DNA of 6,920 bases from Flavihumibacter sp. (GTDB lineage Bacteria > Bacteroidota > Bacteroidia > Chitinophagales > Chitinophagaceae), in assembly GCA_025455285.1 (NCBI GenBank), contig JALOMU010000081.1, forward strand, positions 1-6,920. The letters run 5' to 3'. Below the pieces are notes generated by a model that was not told the origin of the DNA, did no database searches, and saw only the letters and a list, made by a program, of their open reading frames with translations. The position numbers and the translations under genes were made by a program. The first letter of the stretch is position 1, and every line of letters begins with the position of its first letter. Shown one piece after another: positions 1 to 5,703 of this stretch.

Positions 1-82
1 CCAATTGTTCCAGTTCGGTAACGGTTACTCCTTGCAATGAGGTCTGATGAAAATAATGTTGTATGGTTTTGTTAAGCTCCAT
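1..82 (-). CDS. N-terminus of an unidentified protein downstream of lptE (partial, runs off left edge)
   Basis: An ATG at 82-80 opens a frame with no stop through the window edge, giving 27 residues that begin MELNKTIQHYF and end in VTELEQL. It starts 21 bp after the lptE stop codon, on the same strand and in the same frame as lptE, so it is probably the next gene of the operon. No in-frame alternative start lies between the lptE TAA and this ATG, and no clear Shine-Dalgarno is visible. The visible part is hydrophilic, without a signal peptide. I recall that Chitinophagaceae often carry an uncharacterised protein, sometimes TPR-like, between lptE and secG, and the VTxxELEQL ending could fit such a protein; that is inference from very little sequence. 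Function unknown. Confidence 0.6.
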   Translation of the reverse strand, partial: MELNKTIQHYFHQTSLQGVTVTELEQL

Positions 83-103
83 GCCGCTGCCAAGATAAGG
101 TAT

Positions 104-616
104 TTACCAGTTGGAGAAGATGCGGTTAAAAATTTCATCACTCAGGTTTCGTATGATCTCATCCTGTAGCTGGAGTTGTGCCTGGTCGAGTGTGAGACTG
201 GCACTGAAGTCGAAGTTTCTGGTTACGGAAGCTTCGAAATTTTTTGATTCATCCAGGCGGTTCTTGAATTCGATCTGAACCGTAATGTTTAAACGGTTAC
301 TGGCAGCCTGCTGATTGGAAATACCGGTTGTTGATACGGAACAGTCTGTGATCGTTCCAGCAATATCATAATCGGCATCTTCTCCCTGTACCTGTGTAAG
401 ACGGGTTTGGCTGATTACTTTCTGACGAAGTTTATCGGTGAGTAAAGGACTTAATACAGGATTGAACAGCCTTGCTTTGTTTTCGAAATACTGGATGCGT
501 ACGGTTTTAACCTCCGGCGGAATAGATACATCGCGGAAAGAATAACAGCCGCTGAACAGCAGCATCAGGCCGATCAGCAGAAAGCTGGCAAATGAAAGCG
601 GATTGGATTTACTCAT
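104..616 (-). CDS. lptE: LptE-family LPS-assembly outer-membrane lipoprotein
   Basis: LptE is the lipoprotein partner of the LptD barrel in the outer-membrane translocon that delivers lipopolysaccharide to the cell surface. From the chosen start the protein has 170 residues. It has a lipoprotein signal: a short polar N-terminus, a hydrophobic stretch, then a lipobox-like LFSGC with the lipidated Cys at residue 24. The mature part begins CYSFRDVSIPPEVKTVRI, and conserved-looking segments such as YFENKA, a central DYDIAGTI strand and the C-terminal DEIIRNLSDEIFNRIF match the Bacteroidetes LptE type. Two in-frame ATGs exist, at 625 and 616. The AAGGAG at 632-627 is only 1 nt from the first but 10 nt from the second, so 616 is preferred. 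The gene overlaps the end of the sigma-54 activator by 8 bp, suggesting translational coupling. Family call is firm; exact start less so. Confidence 0.9.
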   Translation of the reverse strand: MSKSNPLSFASFLLIGLMLLFSGCYSFRDVSIPPEVKTVRIQYFENKARLFNPVLSPLLTDKLRQKVISQTRLTQVQGEDADYDIAGTITDCSVSTTGISNQQAASNRLNITVQIEFKNRLDESKNFEASVTRNFDFSASLTLDQAQLQLQDEIIRNLSDEIFNRIFSNW

Positions 617-1880
617 TGATATCATACTCCTTCAATTTACGATAAAGTGTACGTTCGCTAATGCCCAAATCAGCAGCGGCATCTTTACGCTTTCCTTTAT
701 GTTTTTTCAGTGCCTTTAATATGAGCTCTTTCTCTTTATCCATAATATTAAGCGACTCTTCCACTTCCTCGTGTTCATGAATTTCATCGTGCGTATGAGG
801 CATCAGAACAGAAGTTGCCGCAGCAGGTTGAACATAAGTTGCAGGTGAGGGCAAAACATTGGCCGGAGCGGTATATTCTACCGGTGATGGATATTCGCGT
901 AACAGGCTTTCTTTTGTGTAGGCGGCCGCAGCGGCAGCTTCGCCGGGGTTTTGGAGGATTTCAACGAACATTTTTTTCAGTTCGGTTACATCCTTTTTCA
1001 TATCAAAAAAGAGCTTGTACAGGATTTCCCTTTCACTGTTGAATTCATGACCACCTGCCCCCTGGCCATTCCCAATGACCATGGGTAACCGATTGTTTGG
1101 TTGCTCGGGAAGAAAACGTTTTAATTCCAATACACTTATTGATTTGTCTGCTGCCAGTACACTGATCTGTTCTGCTATATTCTTTAATTCACGGACATTG
1201 CCCGGCCAGGAATAATTAATCAGTAACTGGCGGGCATCTTCTTCCAGTTGAACCGGAGGCGTCTTATAACGTTCTGCAAAATCCACTGCAAATTTCCGGA
1301 ACAGGAGAGGGATGTCCTCTTTCCGATCCCGAAGTGCCGGAACCCGAATGGGCACTGTACTTAGTCTATAATAAAGGTCTTCCCGAAATTTTCCTTTCTG
1401 CGTAAATTCAAGTAGTTCCCGATTGGTTGCAGCGATTACGCGAACATCCGTTTTCTGCACTTTAGAAGAACCCACCCGGATGAATTCACCGGTTTCCAGT
1501 ACCCGAAGCAGGCGGGCTTGGGTGCCCAGAGGCATTTCTCCGATTTCATCCAGGAAAATGGTACCACCGCTTACCGTTTCGAAGTAACCTTTCCGGCTGT
1601 CAACTGCACCGGTGAAGGCCCCTTTTTCATGGCCAAATAATTCAGAGTCGATGGTCCCTTCCGGAATCGCACCACAGTTCACAGCAATAAAAGGGTTATG
1701 CTTGCGGGCGGATAATGCATGGATGATTTGAGAGAATGCTTCCTTACCCACACCGCTTTCACCTACGATCAGCACACTCAGGTCTGTATTCGCTACCTGG
1801 GCTGCAACATGCAGCGCGTGATTCAAGGACGGTGCATTACCAATAATGCCGAATCTGTTTTTTATGCTTTGGATGTCCAT
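609..1880 (-). CDS. Sigma-54-dependent activator (AAA+ and Fis-type HTH, no receiver domain)
   Basis: An enhancer-binding protein that would use ATP hydrolysis to open promoters held by sigma-54 RNA polymerase. From the ATG at 1880 it has 423 residues. The AAA+ domain starts almost at once: Walker A GESGVGKE at 40-47, the sigma-54-contacting GAFTGA loop at 87-92, Walker B GGTIFLDEIGE at 105-115, ATN sensor at 151-153, FREDLYYRLS with candidate arginine fingers at 165-174, and WPGNVREL at 225-232. A region of about 120 residues follows, with a likely coiled coil (about 283-309), a six-Ala run (315-320), a Pro/Ala-rich stretch and an acidic His-rich stretch. A Fis-type HTH closes the protein (about 380-420, GISERTLYRKL). 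No receiver, PAS or GAF domain precedes the AAA+ module, so control must come by another route. An in-frame GTG at 1922 would overlap the miaB stop but adds 14 mainly charged residues encoded partly by a repeat, so the ATG was chosen. The gene sits between miaB and lptE; its targets are unknown. Confidence 0.92.
   Translation of the reverse strand: MDIQSIKNRFGIIGNAPSLNHALHVAAQVANTDLSVLIVGESGVGKEAFSQIIHALSARKHNPFIAVNCGAIPEGTIDSELFGHEKGAFTGAVDSRKGYFETVSGGTIFLDEIGEMPLGTQARLLRVLETGEFIRVGSSKVQKTDVRVIAATNRELLEFTQKGKFREDLYYRLSTVPIRVPALRDRKEDIPLLFRKFAVDFAERYKTPPVQLEEDARQLLINYSWPGNVRELKNIAEQISVLAADKSISVLELKRFLPEQPNNRLPMVIGNGQGAGGHEFNSEREILYKLFFDMKKDVTELKKMFVEILQNPGEAAAAAAYTKESLLREYPSPVEYTAPANVLPSPATYVQPAAATSVLMPHTHDEIHEHEEVEESLNIMDKEKELILKALKKHKGKRKDAAADLGISERTLYRKLKEYDINE
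627..632 (-). promoter_or_regulatory. Shine-Dalgarno of lptE, inside the upstream gene
   Basis: The minus strand reads AAGGAG here, within the last codons of the sigma-54 activator. It lies 10 nt before the ATG at 616 and 1 nt before the ATG at 625, which favours the downstream start. It is the clearest Shine-Dalgarno in the window; the other starts lack one. Confidence 0.55.
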
Positions 1881-1906
1881 TTGTTCTTTTAGTTTTTCCT
1901 TTCTCC

Positions 1907-1934
1907 TCGTCTCACGTTTCACTTCTCACGTTTC
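1907..1934 (-). repeat. Four tandem 7-bp units (GARACGT on the minus strand)
   Basis: Read on the minus strand the units are GAAACGT, GAGAAGT, GAAACGT and GAGACGA: consensus GARACGT, with one mismatch in the second and one in the fourth unit. On the plus strand they occupy 1907-1913, 1914-1920, 1921-1927 and 1928-1934. The array encodes the last residues of MiaB (KREK), contains its TGA stop (1921-1919), and runs into the leader of the sigma-54 activator. Because 7 is not a multiple of 3, gain or loss of one unit would change the MiaB C-terminus. Confidence 0.7.
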
Positions 1935-3343
1935 GCATTTCCTATCAATGTCGCCTGCGTACAATCGGTTACTGTTACCTCCAGGTAGTCGCCTTTTTTG
2001 AGTCCTTCCGGTTTTGGAAATACGATTACTTTGTTCTGGCTGTTGCGACCCATCCATTCATCCGGATTTTTTTTACTTGGCCCTTCTACCAGCACCTTGA
2101 AGGTTTTGCCAAGATCTTTTTCATTGCTTTCCCGGCTTAATCTTCCTTGCAGGGCTACAATTTCGCTAAGCCGTTGTTTTTTAGTTTCCAGGGGTATATC
2201 ATCAGTATAGCGGCGGGCTGCCAGGGTACCCGGGCGCTCGCTATAAAAGAACATATAACTCATGTCGTATTTGCTATACTCCATGATGCTGAGGGTATCC
2301 TGATGATCTTCATCCGTTTCGGTACAAAAGCCGGCGATTACATCGGATGAAATGCCGCAATCGGGAAGTACTTCCCGGATACGATCCACTTTAGCCATAT
2401 ACCATTCGCGGGTATAGGTGCGATTCATGAGTTGCAACACCCGCGAACTGCCACTTTGTACGGGGAGATGTATGTATTTGCAGATATTTTCGTGTCGTGC
2501 CATGGTCAGCAATACCTCTTCGGTAATATCTTTTGGATGAGAAGTGGAGAAACGAACACGCAAATCGGGTGCTATCATCGCTACTTTTTCCAGCAGAAGC
2601 GCGAAGGTCACAGCTTCTCCGATGGAATCATCGAAGTAATGATATGAATCTACGTTTTGTCCCAGCAGGGTCACTTCTTTATAACCGTCTCTGTACAATG
2701 TTTCACATTCAGCAATGATGCTGGCGGCATCCCGGCTCCTTTCGCGGCCCCTGGTAAATGGTACCACACAAAAGGAGCACATATTGTTACATCCGCGCAT
2801 GATGCTTACGAAGGCGGATACCCCATTGGAATCGAGGCGAACGGGAGCGATATCGGCATAGGTTTCTTCACGGCTAAGCAGCACATTTACAGCTTTCTGC
2901 CCCGTTTCCGCTTCTTCAATTAGTCCGGGTAGCGATCGATAAGCATCTGGTCCCACTACCATATCCACCAGCTTTTCTTCTTCCAGGAATTTAGCTTTCA
3001 GGCGTTCTGCCATACAGCCCAATACGCCAATCAGCAATCCCGGGTTGGATTTTTTTGCTTTTTTGAAATCAGTTAGTCGTTTACGGACGGTTTGCTCTGC
3101 TTTTTCCCGGATGGAACAGGTATTAATAAAAATAAGGTCGGCCTGTTCCAGATTTCTGGTGGCTCCGAAGCCTTGCTCCTGCAGAATGGAAGCCACTATT
3201 TCGCTGTCGGCGAAATTCATCTGGCATCCATAACTCTCAATATAGAAGTGTTTTTTGTATTGGTTTTCATCCACGGCGAAAGGCGCGTACGCTTCTCCCT
3301 GCCTGCTTTCGTCATGTACTTTTTGCGTCAGAAAATCCAGCAT
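1919..3343 (-). CDS. miaB: tRNA-2-methylthio-N6-isopentenyladenosine37 synthase (MiaB)
   Basis: A cytoplasmic radical-SAM methylthiotransferase that converts i6A37 to ms2i6A37 in tRNAs reading UNN codons, using two [4Fe-4S] clusters. The protein has 474 residues, close to the usual size. The N-terminal methylthiotransferase domain carries its three cluster cysteines at C40 (SYGCQMN), C76 (INTCSIRE) and C110 (VLGCMAER). The radical-SAM domain has the CxxxCxxC motif at C185, C189 and C192 ([10 protein letters not shown]), followed by [17 protein letters not shown]-binding domain occupies roughly residues 408-474. All key residues are present. It starts at the ATG at 3343, 27 nt below a candidate -7 box, and is probably the first gene of a miaB, sigma-54 activator, lptE operon. 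MiaB rather than the related RimO or MtaB is supported by the [10 protein letters not shown] and GCNNMCSFC segments. Its extreme C-terminus lies in a 7-bp tandem repeat. Confidence 0.96.
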   Translation of the reverse strand: MLDFLTQKVHDESRQGEAYAPFAVDENQYKKHFYIESYGCQMNFADSEIVASILQEQGFGATRNLEQADLIFINTCSIREKAEQTVRKRLTDFKKAKKSNPGLLIGVLGCMAERLKAKFLEEEKLVDMVVGPDAYRSLPGLIEEAETGQKAVNVLLSREETYADIAPVRLDSNGVSAFVSIMRGCNNMCSFCVVPFTRGRERSRDAASIIAECETLYRDGYKEVTLLGQNVDSYHYFDDSIGEAVTFALLLEKVAMIAPDLRVRFSTSHPKDITEEVLLTMARHENICKYIHLPVQSGSSRVLQLMNRTYTREWYMAKVDRIREVLPDCGISSDVIAGFCTETDEDHQDTLSIMEYSKYDMSYMFFYSERPGTLAARRYTDDIPLETKKQRLSEIVALQGRLSRESNEKDLGKTFKVLVEGPSKKNPDEWMGRNSQNKVIVFPKPEGLKKGDYLEVTVTDCTQATLIGNAKREK

Positions 3344-3362
3344 CCCAATCAGTTTAAGGGAG

Positions 3363-3395
3363 CAAAATTAGCGAAAAACCAGCAATTGTGCCAAA
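3363..3395 (-). promoter_or_regulatory. Candidate promoter of the miaB operon (TTTG, 21 nt, TAATTTTG)
   Basis: On the minus strand TTTG (3395-3392) is followed after 21 nt by TAATTTTG (3370-3363), a full match to the Bacteroidetes primary-sigma -7 box TAnnTTTG with a TTTG -33 box at a plausible distance. Transcription would start about 7 nt after the -7 box, leaving a leader of roughly a dozen bases before the miaB ATG. The -33 box is part of the 12-mer ATTTGGCACAAT (3396-3385), which recurs upstream of the ABC ATPase gene. Confidence 0.6.
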
Positions 3396-3408
3396 TTGAC
3401 AGGAAGGA

Positions 3409-4860
3409 TTACCAGATTGTTTTTCCCTGGTAAAAATCCAGCACCCTGGTACGGAATACATATTCGTATTTAGCGATGATCAGGTTGATATTTGCCCTGT
3501 CGAGGTTGTTCTTAGCAGTCAGGTATTCGACTGAATTCAATACCCCTTCACTAAAACGGGCTTCAGCCGTACGAAAGGATTCCTGGAATGCGTCAACCTG
3601 CAATAGTAATGTTTTGTACCGGTTATAGGTTGCATTCATGTTGAGATAGGCCTGTTCCACCTGTTGTTGCAAGCGAATCCGGGTGTTTTTTTCAACCAGC
3701 TCGGCAGTTTTTAATTGAATTTTTGCACGGTCGATCCGGTTGCGTGTTTGCAGGGAGTTAACGAGCGGAATCCGAAGTGCCAGATTGATGTTGGTACCGT
3801 AGTTGTTTTTGAATTGATCACTGTAGGTGATTTTTTGCATATCAAATTCATCCCGCATGGTCATGACAGGAGATGGTGTACCGTTGATTTGAACATAGTC
3901 GCCAGTTGTTGTTTCAACCGTCCGTAGAAACTGGGCTGTACGTGCTGCGCTGGAATAATTCGTATACAAGGCACCATTCAGACTTAGTGTAGGCCAGAGT
4001 TGACTTTTCCAGGTCTTAACTCCTTTTTCAGCGCTTTCTGTACGAAACCGGGCAGCCTTTACCACGGCCAGCTCATTAATTGCTGCCTGGTAAATGGTAT
4101 TGGCATCACCCTGGTAAGATTGAAGAAAATCTTCTGGTCGGATGGGTTCAAGTTCGAGGCTTGGGTCGTACGGAATATTCATCCACTGACATAGGGTAAG
4201 CCTGGCTGCGTCCAATTGATTTTGGGTATTGACAAGATTGATTTCGTCGTTGGCGAGTTGTCCTTTCAGGTCGAAATACTGCGAGGGCTGAACGGCACCC
4301 TCCTTGTGAAGGATTTCGAGGCGCTCAACCTGCCGGCGGCTTAATTCTGCCTGAAGGCGAATCTGTTGGAGCAAATCATTTGTACTTAATACAAGCAGAT
4401 AGGCGTTCATTAGATTCAGGCTCAGATTGTCTTTAGCTTGTTGAATCTCTTCCTTGCCGGCAGCAAGGGCAAGGCGTTGTTGCTGGATATTATTCTGTGT
4501 TGCCAGTCCGTTAAAAAGCACTACGCCTCCATTTACTGCATAGTTTGCATAGTCAATTTTCTGATTCAGGTAACTGTTGGTAAACGGATCGATATTTCTA
4601 CCCTGGTTGGAACCATGTTCAATAAGTCCATTTACCTGGGGTAACATATTTTGTTTGGCCTGCCGGTAATCAATACCTGTAGTTGCCGCCTGAAGTTCTG
4701 CCTGCTTGAGCTCGAGGTTATTGGCATAAGCAATATCCAGGCATTCTTTCAGTGATAACTGGCGACTGCTGTCCGTCTGCGCCCTCAGACTGGTACCTGC
4801 CAGTAGCAGGACCAGACTTATTGCGCATACACATAGGAGTGAGGTTCTATTCTTCTTCAT
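3409..4860 (-). CDS. TolC-family outer-membrane efflux protein
   Basis: An outer-membrane channel protein of the TolC/OEP family, which forms trimeric tunnels linking inner-membrane exporters to the outside. Of 483 residues, the first 27 form a signal peptide: basic MKKNR, a hydrophobic core, and likely cleavage after LRA at residue 27, before QTDSS. The mature protein starts with LSLKECLDIAYANNLELK, the usual first OEP helix. It shows the two-fold repeat of the family: one long helical hairpin around residues 130-225 and a second over the last 110 residues (QQVEQAYLNMNATYNRY, then EGVLNSVEYLTAKNNLDRA). The beta-strand insertions fall around NGGVVLFNG and, in the second half, the ALRIPLVNS segment. 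It begins 12 bp after the ABC ATPase gene, so the two are probably cotranscribed and act in one export system. No Shine-Dalgarno is visible. Substrate unknown. Confidence 0.93.
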   Translation of the reverse strand: MKKNRTSLLCVCAISLVLLLAGTSLRAQTDSSRQLSLKECLDIAYANNLELKQAELQAATTGIDYRQAKQNMLPQVNGLIEHGSNQGRNIDPFTNSYLNQKIDYANYAVNGGVVLFNGLATQNNIQQQRLALAAGKEEIQQAKDNLSLNLMNAYLLVLSTNDLLQQIRLQAELSRRQVERLEILHKEGAVQPSQYFDLKGQLANDEINLVNTQNQLDAARLTLCQWMNIPYDPSLELEPIRPEDFLQSYQGDANTIYQAAINELAVVKAARFRTESAEKGVKTWKSQLWPTLSLNGALYTNYSSAARTAQFLRTVETTTGDYVQINGTPSPVMTMRDEFDMQKITYSDQFKNNYGTNINLALRIPLVNSLQTRNRIDRAKIQLKTAELVEKNTRIRLQQQVEQAYLNMNATYNRYKTLLLQVDAFQESFRTAEARFSEGVLNSVEYLTAKNNLDRANINLIIAKYEYVFRTRVLDFYQGKTIW

Positions 4861-4872
4861 AAAAAAGGTCGC

Positions 4873-5544
4873 TTATCTGTTGTGTTCAATTCTACCGTCT
4901 AATAAATGAATGATACGATTGCTGTAGGCTGCGTTTTTTTCCGAGTGGGTTACCTGGATTATGGTAACGCCGTCTACTCTGTTCAGTTGGGTGAAAATAT
5001 CCATGATTTCTTCACCCTGTTTGCTATTCAGATTACCCGTTGGTTCATCTGCCAGAATCAGTTTGGGTTTTGCGATCAGGGCTCTCGCAATACCTACTAG
5101 TTGCTGCTGCCCTCCTGAAAGTTGGGCCGGGAATAAATCCTTTTTACCCACAATATTGAACCGGTCCAGCATATCGGCAACTAATGCTTTTCGTTCGGAG
5201 GATTTGGTATCCTGATAGAGCAGGGGTGTTTCAATGTTTTCGTAGACCGTCAGTTCGTCAATCAGGTGGTACGCCTGGAATACAAAACCGATATGTTGTT
5301 TGAATAACTGGGACCGTTGTTTTTCTTTTAGCGTATGTACGGACTGATCATAAAACTGATAAGAGCCTTCATCTGCCATATCGAGCATGCCGATTACATT
5401 CAACAGGGTGGATTTTCCTGAACCGGACGGTCCCATAATCGAAACAAATTCTCCTTCTTCAATACCCAGGTTGATGTCTTTAAGCAGGAAGATGCGATTG
5501 TTACCCTGGTTGACCCATTTTGAAATATGCTCCAGTTTAATCAT
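4873..5544 (-). CDS. ABC transporter ATPase of the MacB/LolD type
   Basis: A cytoplasmic ATPase subunit expected to power an FtsX/MacB-fold permease in the inner membrane. The 223 residues form one complete nucleotide-binding domain: Walker A GPSGSGKS at 38-45, Q-loop Gln90 (FVFQAYHL), signature LSGGQ at 142-146, Walker B LILADE at 162-167, D-loop near GNLNSKQG, and H-loop His200 (VTHSE). All catalytic residues are intact. After the signature the usual QQRVAIARAL reads [10 protein letters not shown], a variant I associate with Bacteroidetes ATPases that pair with large tandem-FtsX permeases. The next gene downstream encodes a TolC-type channel; the permease fragment upstream is the likely partner. 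Start at 5544 puts the first strand (IKLEHISKW) immediately after Met, as normal for the family. LolD is a less likely identity because TolC and the large permease are neighbours. Confidence 0.93.
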   Translation of the reverse strand: MIKLEHISKWVNQGNNRIFLLKDINLGIEEGEFVSIMGPSGSGKSTLLNVIGMLDMADEGSYQFYDQSVHTLKEKQRSQLFKQHIGFVFQAYHLIDELTVYENIETPLLYQDTKSSERKALVADMLDRFNIVGKKDLFPAQLSGGQQQLVGIARALIAKPKLILADEPTGNLNSKQGEEIMDIFTQLNRVDGVTIIQVTHSEKNAAYSNRIIHLLDGRIEHNR

Positions 5545-5561
5545 GATTCGTCGGTTGAATT

Positions 5562-5594
5562 ATCTGATAAGACAAAATGAAATATTGTGCCAAA
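5562..5594 (-). promoter_or_regulatory. Candidate promoter of the ABC ATPase-tolC pair
   Basis: On the minus strand TTTG (5594-5591) is followed after 21 nt by TATCAGAT (5569-5562). The TA of the -7 box and the spacing match the miaB promoter candidate exactly, but the TTTG end of the -7 box is not conserved, so this is the weaker of the two. The -33 box lies in an exact copy of ATTTGGCACAAT (5595-5584). The ATG of the ATPase gene is 25 nt below the first base of the -7 box. Confidence 0.4.
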
Positions 5595-5645
5595 TCCTTA
5601 TAGTATTGATTATCATTCGGTTAAGAACTTTGTTTTACCTGTAAC

Positions 5646-5690
5646 TGTACGATAATGATACAACCAATGTACGATTGTGTCCCAAATCCA
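5646..5690 (-). promoter_or_regulatory. Second promoter-like or operator-like segment upstream of the ABC ATPase
   Basis: The minus strand has GGATTTGG followed closely by ACACAAT (5689-5674), an imperfect copy of the element at 5597-5584. After TTTG (5686-5683) and 22 nt comes TATCATTA (5660-5653), sharing TATCA with the proximal -7 region. The same stretch holds two direct copies of ATCGTACA (5675-5668 and 5653-5646), 22 bp apart, about two helical turns. It may be a distal promoter, an operator or a duplicated regulatory segment. The sequence does not decide between these. Confidence 0.25.
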
Positions 5691-5703
5691 AGCAAGCGGG
5701 TTA

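Noticed and set aside
617..625. ATG at 625 as the start of lptE.
   Set aside because: The AAGGAG lies only 1 nt before it; the ATG at 616 has workable spacing. Not excluded.
815..1042. Plus-strand open frames of 60-110 codons opposite the genes, such as this one and 3092-3433.
   Set aside because: They are antisense to well-supported genes, have no recognisable domains and no start signals.
1881..1922. GTG start at 1922 for the sigma-54 activator, overlapping the miaB stop as GTGA.
   Set aside because: It adds 14 mainly charged residues encoded partly by the heptamer repeat and not expected in the family; MDIQSIKNRFGIIGN from the ATG at 1880 is the natural beginning.
2067..2074. Homopolymer runs of 8 inside genes (2067-2074 in miaB and 6465-6472 in the permease) as programmed slippage sites.
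   Set aside because: Both reading frames continue intact across the runs and there is no overlapping frame or downstream structure to suggest programmed frameshifting.
3380..3396. Possible sigma-54 promoter upstream of miaB (TTTGGCAC followed by TTGC on the minus strand).
   Set aside because: Only 2 nt separate TGGCAC from TTGC, whereas the -24/-12 promoter needs 5; at the correct distance from GG there is GG, not GC. A TTTG/TAnnTTTG promoter fits better.
3344..3408. Intrinsic terminator after tolC.
   Set aside because: A T-run (TTTTT near 3375-3379 on the minus strand) follows only a 3-bp GCA/TGC stem; no stable hairpin is visible.
5576..5595. Possible sigma-54 promoter upstream of the ABC ATPase (TGGCAC, 5 nt, TTCA).
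   Set aside because: The spacing is right but the essential GC of the -12 element is absent (CA is found there).
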